Source: DATLZU01 sp051293835
GTDB lineage: Bacteria > Nitrospirota > Nitrospiria > Nitrospirales > Nitrospiraceae
Length of the DNA: 64,000 nucleotides
Reading direction: 5' to 3'
Assembly (NCBI GenBank): GCA_051293835.1
Contig: JBPKMA010000006.1
Span: 1-64,000 of the forward strand
A model generated the notes under the pieces. That model did no database searches, was not told the origin of the DNA, and was given only the letters and a program-made list of their open reading frames with translations. Positions 40,497-48,869 of the stretch are shown one piece after another. Position 1 is the stretch's first letter, and every line of letters starts with the position of its first letter. The position numbers and the translations under genes are program-made.

Positions 40497-42557
40497 GTGC
40501 AAAGCCGATGGAGTGACGACAAGGCCGCGCATCTGGAAGGGCTGGAGGCACTGGTGTATGCCACACGGACGATCGGAGAGGAGCCGCGATTGGTGCTCTG
40601 GGGCGGCGGCAATTCATCCGCCAAAGTCGACACGACGGACCATTGCGGGCGGGACATTCGGGTTTTGTGGATCAAGGGTAGCGGTGCGGACATGCGGACG
40701 ATCACGCCGAATCAGTTCACCCCGCTTCGCCTCGATGACTTGTGTCTGCTTATGGGACGGGACGCGATGTCGGACGAAGAAATGGTCGCGTACCTCGATC
40801 GCTGCATCTTGGACCCTCGTGCGCCCAAACCGTCCATCGAGACATTGCTGCATGCCTTTCTCCCTGCGCCGCATGTTTACCATACGCATGCCGATTCCAT
40901 CTGCGCGCTGACGGACACCTCGGATAGTGCGAGCCTGATCCGCACGGTGTACGGCGACAACGCGGAATGGATTCCTTACGTCAGGCCGGGATTCCGGCTG
41001 GCCAAGCTGGTCGCGGAAGCCTATCGGCGAAGACCAGGGGTGCGTGCCGTCATCCTCGACAAGCACGGCTTGGTGACTTGGGGCGATACCCCGAAGGAAG
41101 CCTATCTATGCACGATCGAGATCGTCTCACGAGCCGAACGGTTTATCCGCCGCGCCCGAGCGGGCCGTGACCGCCAGCCGGATTTGCCGCGGGTGATGTC
41201 GGCGCCGGCCGAGCGGCGTTCCCTGGCCGTTCTCCTGGCGCCGATTCTCCGGGGCGCGTTGAGCCGAAACCGTCGCGTTGTGCTGCACTATGACGACAGC
41301 CGAGCGGTACTTGAGTTCGTCAACGATCCTCGCGCACGGTCGCTTTCGCAGGTCGGGCCGTTCACGCCGGATCACCTTCTCCATACCAAGGCCAAGCCCT
41401 TGTTCTTGCGGCTTTCCCCCTCGTGCGATCAGGGATCGATCGAGCGGGAAGTCGGGCGAGCGGTCGACCGCTACCGCCGCGACTATATCCGATACTTTGA
41501 GCGCTACCGCTCGCCGGGCGTTACCATGCTCGACCCCCACCCGCGGGTTATCCTGGTTCCCGAGGTCGGCATGTTTACCACGGGCAAAGATCGCCGGGCG
41601 GCCCGTATTGCGCACGATCTGTACTCCCATACGATGCGTGTGATCTGCGAGGCTTCCGCGATCGATGCCTATCGATCCCTGTCGCCCCGGGATCTCTACG
41701 AATTCGAGTACTGGCCGCTCGAGAACTTCAAGCTCACCCTGCTGCCGTCGGAAAAACAATTGTCCCGGCGGATCGCGTTGGTGACCGGCGCAGCCGGTGG
41801 GATCGGACGGGCGATTGCAGGCCTGTTGGTCCAGGAGGGGGCGTCGGTGATCCTGAGCGATCTGGATTGGGGCAAAGTGCGGGCCCTGTCCGAAGAACTC
41901 AATAGGCAGTCTGGTGAAGAAAACACGGTCGCGATCAGGATGGATGTCACCCGCGAGGACGAAGTGGTCGAGGGATTCAGCAGGGCGATCCTGGCCTACG
42001 GCGGGCTGGACATCCTGGTATCCAATGCCGGGATCGCGCGGAGCGCTCCGGTCGATCAACTCACGTTGAAGGACTGGAACGAGACCCTGGCGGTGAATGC
42101 GACAGGGCATTTTCTGGTATGCCGGGAGGCAATGCGGATCTTCAAACGGCAGGGGCTCGGCGGAAGCATCGTCGTGGTGGCGAGCAAGAACGCGCTGGCC
42201 CCGGGCAAGCATTTCGGTCCTTACTCGGCCTCAAAGGCGGCGCAGGTGCAATTGGCACGCATCCTGGCCCTTGAAGGTGCGGACTATGGTGTGCGGGTCA
42301 ACATCGTCAATCCTGATGCCGTGTTCGAGGGGTCCAGCCTGTGGTCCGATGCACTTCGGCGGGCCCGCGCGGCGGCGTACGGAATTCCCGTAGAGACCAT
42401 CGAGGCCTATTGTGTGTCACGCAGCCTCTTGAAGGTCAAGGTCCAGCCTCAGGATGTGGCTGAAGCCGTCTTGTTTTTGGCCTCGGACCGATCCGCTAAG
42501 ACCACCGGCGCCATCCTTCCCGTCGACGGTGGCGTGAAGGAGGCGTTTCCCCGCTGA
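40497..42557 (+). CDS. Bifunctional class II aldolase / short-chain dehydrogenase
   Basis: A 686-residue fusion. The GTG at 40497 is chosen as start; the frame is open to 40434. The N-terminal half is a class II aldolase with HTHADSICAL and KHGLVTWG, the three His ligands for the metal, and the GGGNSSAK-like phosphate loop. The C-terminal 230 residues are a short-chain dehydrogenase: TGAAGGIGRAIAGLLVQEGA (NAD-binding), SDLD (NAD-type acidic residue), SNAGIAR and the active-site YSASK. Fusions of this kind are known from sugar metabolism (rhamnulose-type aldolase with dehydrogenase). The substrate is unknown. A DUF1614 gene lies convergent downstream. Confidence 0.92.
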   Translation: MQSRWSDDKAAHLEGLEALVYATRTIGEEPRLVLWGGGNSSAKVDTTDHCGRDIRVLWIKGSGADMRTITPNQFTPLRLDDLCLLMGRDAMSDEEMVAYLDRCILDPRAPKPSIETLLHAFLPAPHVYHTHADSICALTDTSDSASLIRTVYGDNAEWIPYVRPGFRLAKLVAEAYRRRPGVRAVILDKHGLVTWGDTPKEAYLCTIEIVSRAERFIRRARAGRDRQPDLPRVMSAPAERRSLAVLLAPILRGALSRNRRVVLHYDDSRAVLEFVNDPRARSLSQVGPFTPDHLLHTKAKPLFLRLSPSCDQGSIEREVGRAVDRYRRDYIRYFERYRSPGVTMLDPHPRVILVPEVGMFTTGKDRRAARIAHDLYSHTMRVICEASAIDAYRSLSPRDLYEFEYWPLENFKLTLLPSEKQLSRRIALVTGAAGGIGRAIAGLLVQEGASVILSDLDWGKVRALSEELNRQSGEENTVAIRMDVTREDEVVEGFSRAILAYGGLDILVSNAGIARSAPVDQLTLKDWNETLAVNATGHFLVCREAMRIFKRQGLGGSIVVVASKNALAPGKHFGPYSASKAAQVQLARILALEGADYGVRVNIVNPDAVFEGSSLWSDALRRARAAAYGIPVETIEAYCVSRSLLKVKVQPQDVAEAVLFLASDRSAKTTGAILPVDGGVKEAFPR

Positions 42558-42651
42558 GCCGCCGCGTCCATCGTCAATCGTGCGACGTGAAACCTGGTAG
42601 AATCCTTGCGGTTCAAGAAGCACGGTGACGACGAACGCCCCCGGCTGCTCT

Positions 42652-43371
42652 TCAGGCCAGATAGGCTGCGACGATGCCGGAAAGCACGATGCCGTCGAAG
42701 GTGCCTGCGCCACCGATGCTGGCCATGCCCGTCGCGATCCGCTCCACATCGCGCAGATGTAGCAGATCGGCGCCGATCAAGGGGCCGAGTACTCCGGCGA
42801 TGAAGGCGATGGGTGTCGCCTGTTCTGGGGCGAGCATCAAGGCGCCGAGGGCGGCCACGAACGGAGGAACAAACCCCGGCAACGCAATGCCGATCCCTTC
42901 CATCGGCTTTGCCAGCCAATAGCACACCGCCGTGTTCATCGCAGTGGTCACGAGCAGGACGGCGATGCTCTGTACTCCTTCCATCAGCAGGTGAGCCGTC
43001 TCGTAGGCGGCCAAGCCGACCGGGACGATGCAGCCGCCAACATTCACCGCGATCACGGTCTCCCGCCGCACCCGTCTGAGTCTCGGCCACCACCCGGAGA
43101 ATCCGAACACAGCGAACGGGTCCACCACGAAGGTCTCCGTCCGGGCAATCCGCTTGACCGGAATGTTGAACGCGCTGCCTGCAATGATCGCGAGCACCAG
43201 CAACACGGCGGTCTGCGGTTCTAAGTTCAGCTTGATAAGCGCGGCTGTAAAGAGGTGGCCGAACGCGAAGGGAAGCAGGATAAGCAGAAAAAGAAACAGG
43301 AGGAGCGGAAGGCAACCCCAAGGAATCATCATAGGAGGCGGATCGTCCCTTGATCTGCTCCCCATCCTCAA
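42652..43371 (-). CDS. DUF1614 membrane protein
   Basis: A 239-residue membrane protein matching DUF1614: seven or so helices, including LLLFLFLLILLPFAFGHLFT, AVLLVLAIIAGSAFNIP, GGCIVPVGLAAYETAHLL and the conserved TPIAFIAGVLGPLIGADLLH, then DVERIATGMASIGGAGTFDG, which is the family's signature. No function is known. It stands between the aldolase/SDR and the tryptophanase homologue genes and reads in the opposite direction to both. The proposed start lies at 43371; a Met at about 43332 is also possible. Confidence 0.85.
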   Translation of the reverse strand: MRMGSRSRDDPPPMMIPWGCLPLLLFLFLLILLPFAFGHLFTAALIKLNLEPQTAVLLVLAIIAGSAFNIPVKRIARTETFVVDPFAVFGFSGWWPRLRRVRRETVIAVNVGGCIVPVGLAAYETAHLLMEGVQSIAVLLVTTAMNTAVCYWLAKPMEGIGIALPGFVPPFVAALGALMLAPEQATPIAFIAGVLGPLIGADLLHLRDVERIATGMASIGGAGTFDGIVLSGIVAAYLA

Positions 43372-43415
43372 CCATCATAGGGAGCCGAGTCAATGAACGA
43401 AGGAGGTACATCGCA

Positions 43416-46187
43416 ATGTCGTCAGTTCCAATCCGTCGTGAGCCGACGCCGTCTGGCGCGGTGGGCGAATCGTTCCGCATTAAGATGGTCCAGACCCTCC
43501 AGAAGGTGCCCTACGACGTCCGGATGGCGGCGCTCAAGGAGGCGGACTACAACGTACTGCGCCTGCCGCGCGACCGCGTGTACCTGGACTTCGGCACCAC
43601 CCGCGGCAATGCGGGCCTGACTGACAAGCAATTATCCGCCCTCATGATCGGGGATGAAGCCTACGCCGGGAGTGCGAATTTCTACGCGCTTGAAGGGACC
43701 TGTCGCCAGGTCTTCGGGAAACGGTTTACCGTCCCGACCCATCAAGGACGAGGAGCCGAGCATCTGATTCTGCGCGGACTCCTGCGAGCCGGCGACACCG
43801 TCCTCACCAACGGCAACCTGGTCACCCTCACCGCCCTCGCCGCAGCTTTGGGCCTCCGCGTCGAGACGCTCTTGGCGGAAGAGGCCTACGATCCTCACGC
43901 GAAGGAGGTGTTCAAGGCCGATCTCCCGGTCGATCGATTGGAGGAACGGCTCAAAAGGGGTGCGGTCCGGCTTCTGCTCGTCGGCGCATCCGTGCCGCAG
44001 TTCGGCGGTCAGCCGCTGTCGCTGGAGAACCTCGAGGCCTGCGCCACGCTTGCCCGCCGGTATGGGGTGCCGGTGGTCTTGGATGCTTCGATGCTGGCGT
44101 CCGGAGCCTTTCTCTATAAGATCAGCCGGGGTATAGGGAGCGGGCTACCCGATCTCATCCGGCGCTATGCGGAAGCCTGCGACATTCTGTACCTGAGCGG
44201 GCGCGAAGACGCCGGCTGCCACACGGGCGGCCTCATCGCCACGAACGAGGAGCCGTGGTACGTCATGTTCCGCAGTCTGGTCGTGGTCTACGAAGGGTTG
44301 CACACCTACGGCGGACAAGCCGGTCGCGACATGCAGGTGCTGGCTCAGGGTCTCCGGGACATGCTGGATGAAAGCTACTTGGCCTTTCGTCAGCGGAAGC
44401 TGGAGTATTTGGCCGGGCATCTAGAGGAAGTCGGCTATCCGGTGCATCGGCCACTCGGGTTGTCCGGCGTGGTGATCGACACGCCAAGCGTCGCAGCCTG
44501 CGGTCTCATGGATCTGGGCGGTTGTACGTGGCGCTCCGCCAATTTGGCGGCGTTGTTCTATCTTGTGTCTGGCATCCGCACCCGCCCCTTAGACTGGAGG
44601 GCCGTCGGACGGGAGTGCGATCTGCTGGGCGTCTATGTTCCCCGCCGCTGTTACACCGAGCGGCAGATCGACTACCTGATCGAGAGTTTCGAGCACTTGA
44701 AACGGTATCGCATCGCTCGTCCCCTCCAGGCCCGCGAAGCCGAGGCGACGGTTCCGGAGTTGACGCGCTTCACGGTTGACGGTCCGTTCATCACCGAGTA
44801 TCACGATGACTTCGCGCCGACCCACCGGCCGGAACCCTATTTCATCAAGGTTGTGGAGCCCTTCCGGCTCAAGTCTGCAGCGGAGCGGACGCGCGCCATC
44901 CGGGACGCGGGGTACAACACCTTCCTGCTCCGCTCCGAGGACATTTATATCGATCTGCTTACCGATTCCGGCACCGCTGCGATGAGCAATCGGCAGTGGG
45001 CTATGATGCTCGAAGTCCAGGAATCGGAACTCGGGAGCGCCTCCTCACGCCTCTTCGTCGAGCGGTGCCGGGAAGTGCTGGGCTTCCGGTATATCTTGCC
45101 GACGCATCAGGGGCGCGCCGCCGAACACCTCCTCTCTCAGGCCATGATCCGCCCAGGCCAATACGTGATCAACAACATGTACTTCACAACGACGCGGGAG
45201 CACCAAGAACGGGCGGGCGGCGTCTTCGTTGATCTGATTGTGGAGGAGGCCTACGACCCTCGGTCGGTCTATCCCTTCAAAGGCGACATCGATCCGAAAA
45301 AGCTCGTCGACTTCATCGCGAAGCACGGCGCGGAGCGCATCGCCTACGTGTGTATCGAGACCAACGTGAACATGGCTGGCGGTCAACCGATTTCGCTGGG
45401 GATGACGAAAGAAATCTCAGCCATCTGCCGCTACTATCGCATTCCCGTCATCTTCGATGCGACGCGGGTAGCGGAGAATGCCTACTTGATCAAGCAACGG
45501 GAAGTGGCCTATGCGAACTGGACGATCAAGGAGATTATCCGGGAGCTAATGGCGCAGGGGGACGGATGCACGATCTCCGCGAAGAAGGATGTGCTGGTGA
45601 ACATCGGCGGCATTCTCGGCGTGAACGATCCCAGGCTGTACGAACGCTGCGCCGCCTTGTGCGCGACCTTCGAAGGGACGCCCTGGTCTGGCGGGCTGGC
45701 CAGCCGCGATCTGGCTGCCATGGCGGTGGGGTTGGAAGAGATGACCGACTATGACTACATCAGCTCACGTGTGGAGCAGGTGCACTACCTGTGGTCGCGG
45801 GTGAAAGAAGCGGGAGTGCCGGTGGTCGAGCCGCCGGGCGGGCACGCCGTGTTTCTAGACGCCCAGGCGTTTCTCCCCCACATCCCGCAGGAGGAGTTTC
45901 CGGCGCAACGGTTGGCCGCGGCCTTGTACGAAATGGCAGGGGTGCGGGGGATGGAGCGGGGCATCGTCTCCGCCGGGCGTGATCCGTCCACTGGGCGACA
46001 TCGCGGATCCAAGCTGGAGCTGGTGCGGTTGACCATTCCCCGGCGCGTCTACACGTACAGCCATATGGATGTCGTCGCCGACGGCGTCATAGATGTGTTC
46101 CGGCACCGGCAGTGGCTCACCGGGCTCCGCATGGTTTACGAGCCGCCGACGCTGCGTTTCTTCACTGCCCGCTTCGAGCCAAGGTGA
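43416..46187 (+). CDS. Tandem tryptophanase/tyrosine phenol-lyase homologue
   Basis: A 923-residue protein made of two tryptophanase-like halves of about 450 residues. The ATG at 43416 has an AAGGAGGTACATCGC ribosome site. The second half (from about residue 475) matches TnaA closely: FLLRSEDIYIDLLTDSGT, PTHQGRAAEHLLSQAM, ETNVNMAGGQPISL, RVAENAYLIKQRE and the PLP-lysine site TISAKKDVLVNIGG with Lys724, then GGHAVFLDAQ and LVRLTIPRRVYTYSHMD. The first half has the same fold signature (PTHQGRGAEHLILRGLLRAG, FGGQPLSLENLEAC, PVVLDASML) but the lysine position is Glu264 in LSGREDAGC, so it cannot bind PLP as a Schiff base. The reaction would be a PLP-dependent beta-elimination of Trp or Tyr, or a relative of it. 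Confidence 0.93.
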   Translation: MSSVPIRREPTPSGAVGESFRIKMVQTLQKVPYDVRMAALKEADYNVLRLPRDRVYLDFGTTRGNAGLTDKQLSALMIGDEAYAGSANFYALEGTCRQVFGKRFTVPTHQGRGAEHLILRGLLRAGDTVLTNGNLVTLTALAAALGLRVETLLAEEAYDPHAKEVFKADLPVDRLEERLKRGAVRLLLVGASVPQFGGQPLSLENLEACATLARRYGVPVVLDASMLASGAFLYKISRGIGSGLPDLIRRYAEACDILYLSGREDAGCHTGGLIATNEEPWYVMFRSLVVVYEGLHTYGGQAGRDMQVLAQGLRDMLDESYLAFRQRKLEYLAGHLEEVGYPVHRPLGLSGVVIDTPSVAACGLMDLGGCTWRSANLAALFYLVSGIRTRPLDWRAVGRECDLLGVYVPRRCYTERQIDYLIESFEHLKRYRIARPLQAREAEATVPELTRFTVDGPFITEYHDDFAPTHRPEPYFIKVVEPFRLKSAAERTRAIRDAGYNTFLLRSEDIYIDLLTDSGTAAMSNRQWAMMLEVQESELGSASSRLFVERCREVLGFRYILPTHQGRAAEHLLSQAMIRPGQYVINNMYFTTTREHQERAGGVFVDLIVEEAYDPRSVYPFKGDIDPKKLVDFIAKHGAERIAYVCIETNVNMAGGQPISLGMTKEISAICRYYRIPVIFDATRVAENAYLIKQREVAYANWTIKEIIRELMAQGDGCTISAKKDVLVNIGGILGVNDPRLYERCAALCATFEGTPWSGGLASRDLAAMAVGLEEMTDYDYISSRVEQVHYLWSRVKEAGVPVVEPPGGHAVFLDAQAFLPHIPQEEFPAQRLAAALYEMAGVRGMERGIVSAGRDPSTGRHRGSKLELVRLTIPRRVYTYSHMDVVADGVIDVFRHRQWLTGLRMVYEPPTLRFFTARFEPR

Positions 46188-46506
46188 GCAACCTATCTCC
46201 GCGCGGCCGGTTGCAGACGGAACAAGTGTCCGGCCGCTTTACGGTGCCGGTCGTGGTTGCCGCACCCGGTGATCGCTGGGAAGCAGCTCTCGCACAGCTG
46301 AGCCAGGGTGTGTGTTCGTGAGAGATGGCGCCGGCGAAAAACGAATTTGCCCTGGTGCCTCCGCCTGGATGACGCCGGGTCTCGTGTGATTCCCTAGAGG
46401 GAGCGGCCCCGTAAGTCCGAGAGGCGGTCGGGCGCGAGGACTGGTCTGAGGTCCCATCGGCGCAAGAAATGGGCGAGGGGCGGAGCGAGCCGTGAAAGGC
46501 GCACAG
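46188..46506. other. 319-base gap without recognised gene
   Basis: Between the convergent tryptophanase-homologue and Mut7-C genes. No open frame, hairpin or repeat of note was found. A transcription stop for both genes is to be expected but no clear T-run is present. Confidence 0.25.
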
Positions 46507-46995
46507 TCATGCCGTGTCAAGCCGCTCCAACTCGCGGCACAGGTTGGTCCAATGGGTGCCGGGCCAGTACACGCGGCCGCATCGCGGGCATCGGAGAAAG
46601 TCCTGGTACTGCGCGGCGACGAGTGGTGGAACCAAAAGAGCAGCCTGTTCCTTCGCAAGGGGCTCCAAACGGGCGTTACAGTCGGCGCAGCGATAGGCCG
46701 CCTGCTCGTTCGGCTCCAAGCGCAAGCCCAGTTCGTGCTTGAGCTGCCGCAATTGGTCGTGCAGGTGGTCGTCGGTGATCAGTGTATGCCGGCCGCGAAG
46801 GATCTTGTGTCGCGCCAGATAGGTGTCGCGGGTCAGCAGCCAACGGTTTTCGCGGAGCGTGCGCCGGATCAGCACGTCGTCGGCGATGGTCCGCTCGTAG
46901 GCGGTGTCGTAGCCGAGGATGCGCAGCCAGCGGGCCAGCCGGCCCAACATGGCGTCGGCGAAGAAGCGATGGGGTTGCGAGAGCGGCGTCATCAT
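46507..46995 (-). CDS. Mut7-C RNase domain protein
   Basis: A 162-residue protein of the Mut7-C (PF01927) family: a PIN-like N-terminal part, RFFADAMLGRLARWLRILGY and DTAYERTIADDVLIRRT, containing the conserved Asp residues, WLLTRDTYLARH and a C-terminal zinc ribbon with YRCADCNARLEP and LRCPRCGRVYWPGTHW. The N-terminal part is expected to be an RNA nuclease. It diverges from the DUF2459 lipoprotein gene, the two start codons lying about 50 bases apart. Confidence 0.92.
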   Translation of the reverse strand: MMTPLSQPHRFFADAMLGRLARWLRILGYDTAYERTIADDVLIRRTLRENRWLLTRDTYLARHKILRGRHTLITDDHLHDQLRQLKHELGLRLEPNEQAAYRCADCNARLEPLAKEQAALLVPPLVAAQYQDFLRCPRCGRVYWPGTHWTNLCRELERLDTA

Positions 46996-47044
46996 GATGA
47001 GACGCTATTATTGTAGCCTGCGCCTGGCCTTTGCAGCGAGCGGA

Positions 47045-47770
47045 ATGGACAGGCTGAACGTGGTGCCGCCGTTCATCGCGCTGCTGCTCAGCGGATGCGC
47101 CTCGCCGGTGGAGGGCCTATGGCCTCCGGCAGCGGACGTTCCCTCGCACACGATCCACGTCTCGCTCGACTCCTGGCATGCGATGATTGCATTCCCCGTT
47201 CCCCCCTCCTTTGTTCCTTCTTCGGTGAATGGGGGAAGGAAGGGCGGAGGTGGGTTTGAGGAGTGGGGCTATGCCGAGCGCGCGTGGTATCTGGAAGGGC
47301 GGCAGGGAATCGGCGGGGTCTTCCGCGCACTCTTCTGGCCGACCGCAGGAGTGGTGGAAGTGGGGCTTCATGACACCGTGTGGGCAGATCGCACGACGCA
47401 GCCGCCGGCTGAGCTCTTCACGTTTCATCTGAGTGATGAGGGATTCCGGCGACTCCGGGCGCACCTTAAGGCAACGATTGCCTCGTATGAGCCGGTTGCC
47501 ACGGCCGGGCCTTCCCAATTTTATCCCGCGGTGCGCTCGTACCATCTGTTTCACACTTGCCATCAGTATGCCGCCGAGGCCTTGAGAGCGGCCGGCCTGC
47601 CGATCGTCCCATTCTGGGCGTTAAGCCGCGGCGCGTTTGCCCTGCAACTCCGCCGCGCGGCGGGAAGCGCCGAGCCACGCCGGGCAGCCGCGTTGCGGCT
47701 GAGTTGGTATAATCCGTCGGAACTCCATGATCACAGGCATCCCGACCAAATACTGGCATCGCCTCGATGA
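47045..47770 (+). CDS. DUF2459 (TIGR02117) lipoprotein
   Basis: About 242 residues from the ATG at 47045, preferred because it gives a short lipoprotein signal with lipobox LLSGC; an in-frame ATG at 46994 would add 17 residues. The mature chain has the family signature of TIGR02117: HTIHVSLDSWHAMIAF, EEWGYAERAWYLEG, AGVVEVGLHD, SYHLFHTCHQYAAEALRAAG, LPIVPFWALS. The family is of unknown function. A palindromic repeat at 47201-47250 is translated in frame as PPSFVPSSVNGGRKGGGG in the N-terminal part, where relatives usually have no Gly-rich loop. The last 44 bases overlap the radical SAM gene. Confidence 0.72.
   Translation: MDRLNVVPPFIALLLSGCASPVEGLWPPAADVPSHTIHVSLDSWHAMIAFPVPPSFVPSSVNGGRKGGGGFEEWGYAERAWYLEGRQGIGGVFRALFWPTAGVVEVGLHDTVWADRTTQPPAELFTFHLSDEGFRRLRAHLKATIASYEPVATAGPSQFYPAVRSYHLFHTCHQYAAEALRAAGLPIVPFWALSRGAFALQLRRAAGSAEPRRAAALRLSWYNPSELHDHRHPDQILASPR
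47201..47250. repeat. Palindromic repeat inserted in the DUF2459 gene
   Basis: CCCCCCTCCTTTGTTCC at 47201-47217 is imperfectly inverted as GGGGAAGGAAGGGCGGAGG at 47232-47250. The arrangement is that of a common interspersed palindrome; here it lies in frame and adds about 16 residues rich in Pro, Ser and Gly. Confidence 0.65.
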
Positions 47771-48869
47771 CGGGCGCATTCAGTGCGACCTCTGCCCGCG
47801 CTTCTGCAAGCTGCACGAGGGCCAGCGGGGGTTGTGCTTTATCCGGGCACGACAGGACGACCGCATGGTGTTGATGACCTACGGCCGATCGAGCGGCTTT
47901 TGTGTGGACCCAATCGAAAAGAAACCGTTGAACCATTTTCTCCCCGGCACCTCCGTGTTGTCGTTCGGGACCGCCGGGTGCAATCTGTCCTGTCGGTTCT
48001 GCCAGAATTGGGATATCAGCAAGTCCCGTGAAGTGGACACCCTGACTGATGAGGCCTCGCCGGAGACAATCGCCCGGGTGGCCGAGTGCCTGGGCTGCCG
48101 CAGTGTCGCCTTCACCTACAATGATCCCGTGATTTTCCATGAATACGCCATCGATGTGGCTCAGGCCTGTCGCGCACGCGGCGTCAAAACCGTCGCTGTG
48201 ACGGCGGGCTATGTGTGCGAGGAGCCGCGCGCCGAGTTCTATCGGCACATGGATGCGGCCAACGTCGATCTCAAGGGCTTCACCGAGCGGTTCTACAAAC
48301 AGGTCTGCGCCGGCAGCCTCCAGCCGGTGCTGGATACGCTGATCTATCTCAAACATCACACGAACGTGTGGTTCGAAATCACCACCCTGCTGATCCCCGG
48401 CGAGAACGATTCGGACCAGGAGCTGGAGACCCTCACGCAATGGGTCGTCGAGCGATTGGGGCCGGACGTGCCGATCCACTTCACGGCCTTCCATCCGGAC
48501 TGGAAAATGCTCGATCGGCCTCCGACCCCGGCGGCCACGTTGACCAGAGCTCGCCGCATCGCAATCAAAAACGGCCTGCGCTACGCCTATACCGGAAATG
48601 TTCATGATGAAGACGGCGGCAGCACCTATTGTTATCGGTGCGGCCACCGGCTGATCGGGCGTGATTGGTACGAGCTGACGACATGGAATCTCACCAGAGA
48701 GGCCGCGTGTCAATTTTGCGCGGCGCCCTGCGCCGGAGTCTTCGACGCCCAACCGGGTTCGTGGGGCGCCCGCCGTGTTCCGGTCAGGTTGAAGGACGTT
48801 GTTGAACGAGCCGAGCACCGTCCCGCCGATCGGACCGCCGGACGGGAACCGGATCATGCCGAGGCCTGA
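47727..48869 (+). CDS. amrS: AmmeMemoRadiSam-type radical SAM enzyme (AmrS/PflA-like)
   Basis: A 380-residue radical SAM enzyme of the AmmeMemoRadiSam group, related to pyruvate formate-lyase activase. The 4Fe-4S Cys motif is CNLSCRFCQNWDIS, preceded by a Cys-rich N-terminus CDLCPRFCKLHEGQRGLC, typical of this group. GFTERFYKQVCAGSL and the C-terminal CYRCGHRLIGRDWY with CQFCAAPCAGVF are also characteristic. In several genomes the enzyme occurs with a Memo-like and an AMMECR1-like partner; neither is in the window. The start overlaps the DUF2459 gene by 44 bases. The end overlaps that of the ATPase gene by 16 bases, tail to tail. Confidence 0.9.
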   Translation: MITGIPTKYWHRLDDGRIQCDLCPRFCKLHEGQRGLCFIRARQDDRMVLMTYGRSSGFCVDPIEKKPLNHFLPGTSVLSFGTAGCNLSCRFCQNWDISKSREVDTLTDEASPETIARVAECLGCRSVAFTYNDPVIFHEYAIDVAQACRARGVKTVAVTAGYVCEEPRAEFYRHMDAANVDLKGFTERFYKQVCAGSLQPVLDTLIYLKHHTNVWFEITTLLIPGENDSDQELETLTQWVVERLGPDVPIHFTAFHPDWKMLDRPPTPAATLTRARRIAIKNGLRYAYTGNVHDEDGGSTYCYRCGHRLIGRDWYELTTWNLTREAACQFCAAPCAGVFDAQPGSWGARRVPVRLKDVVERAEHRPADRTAGREPDHAEA

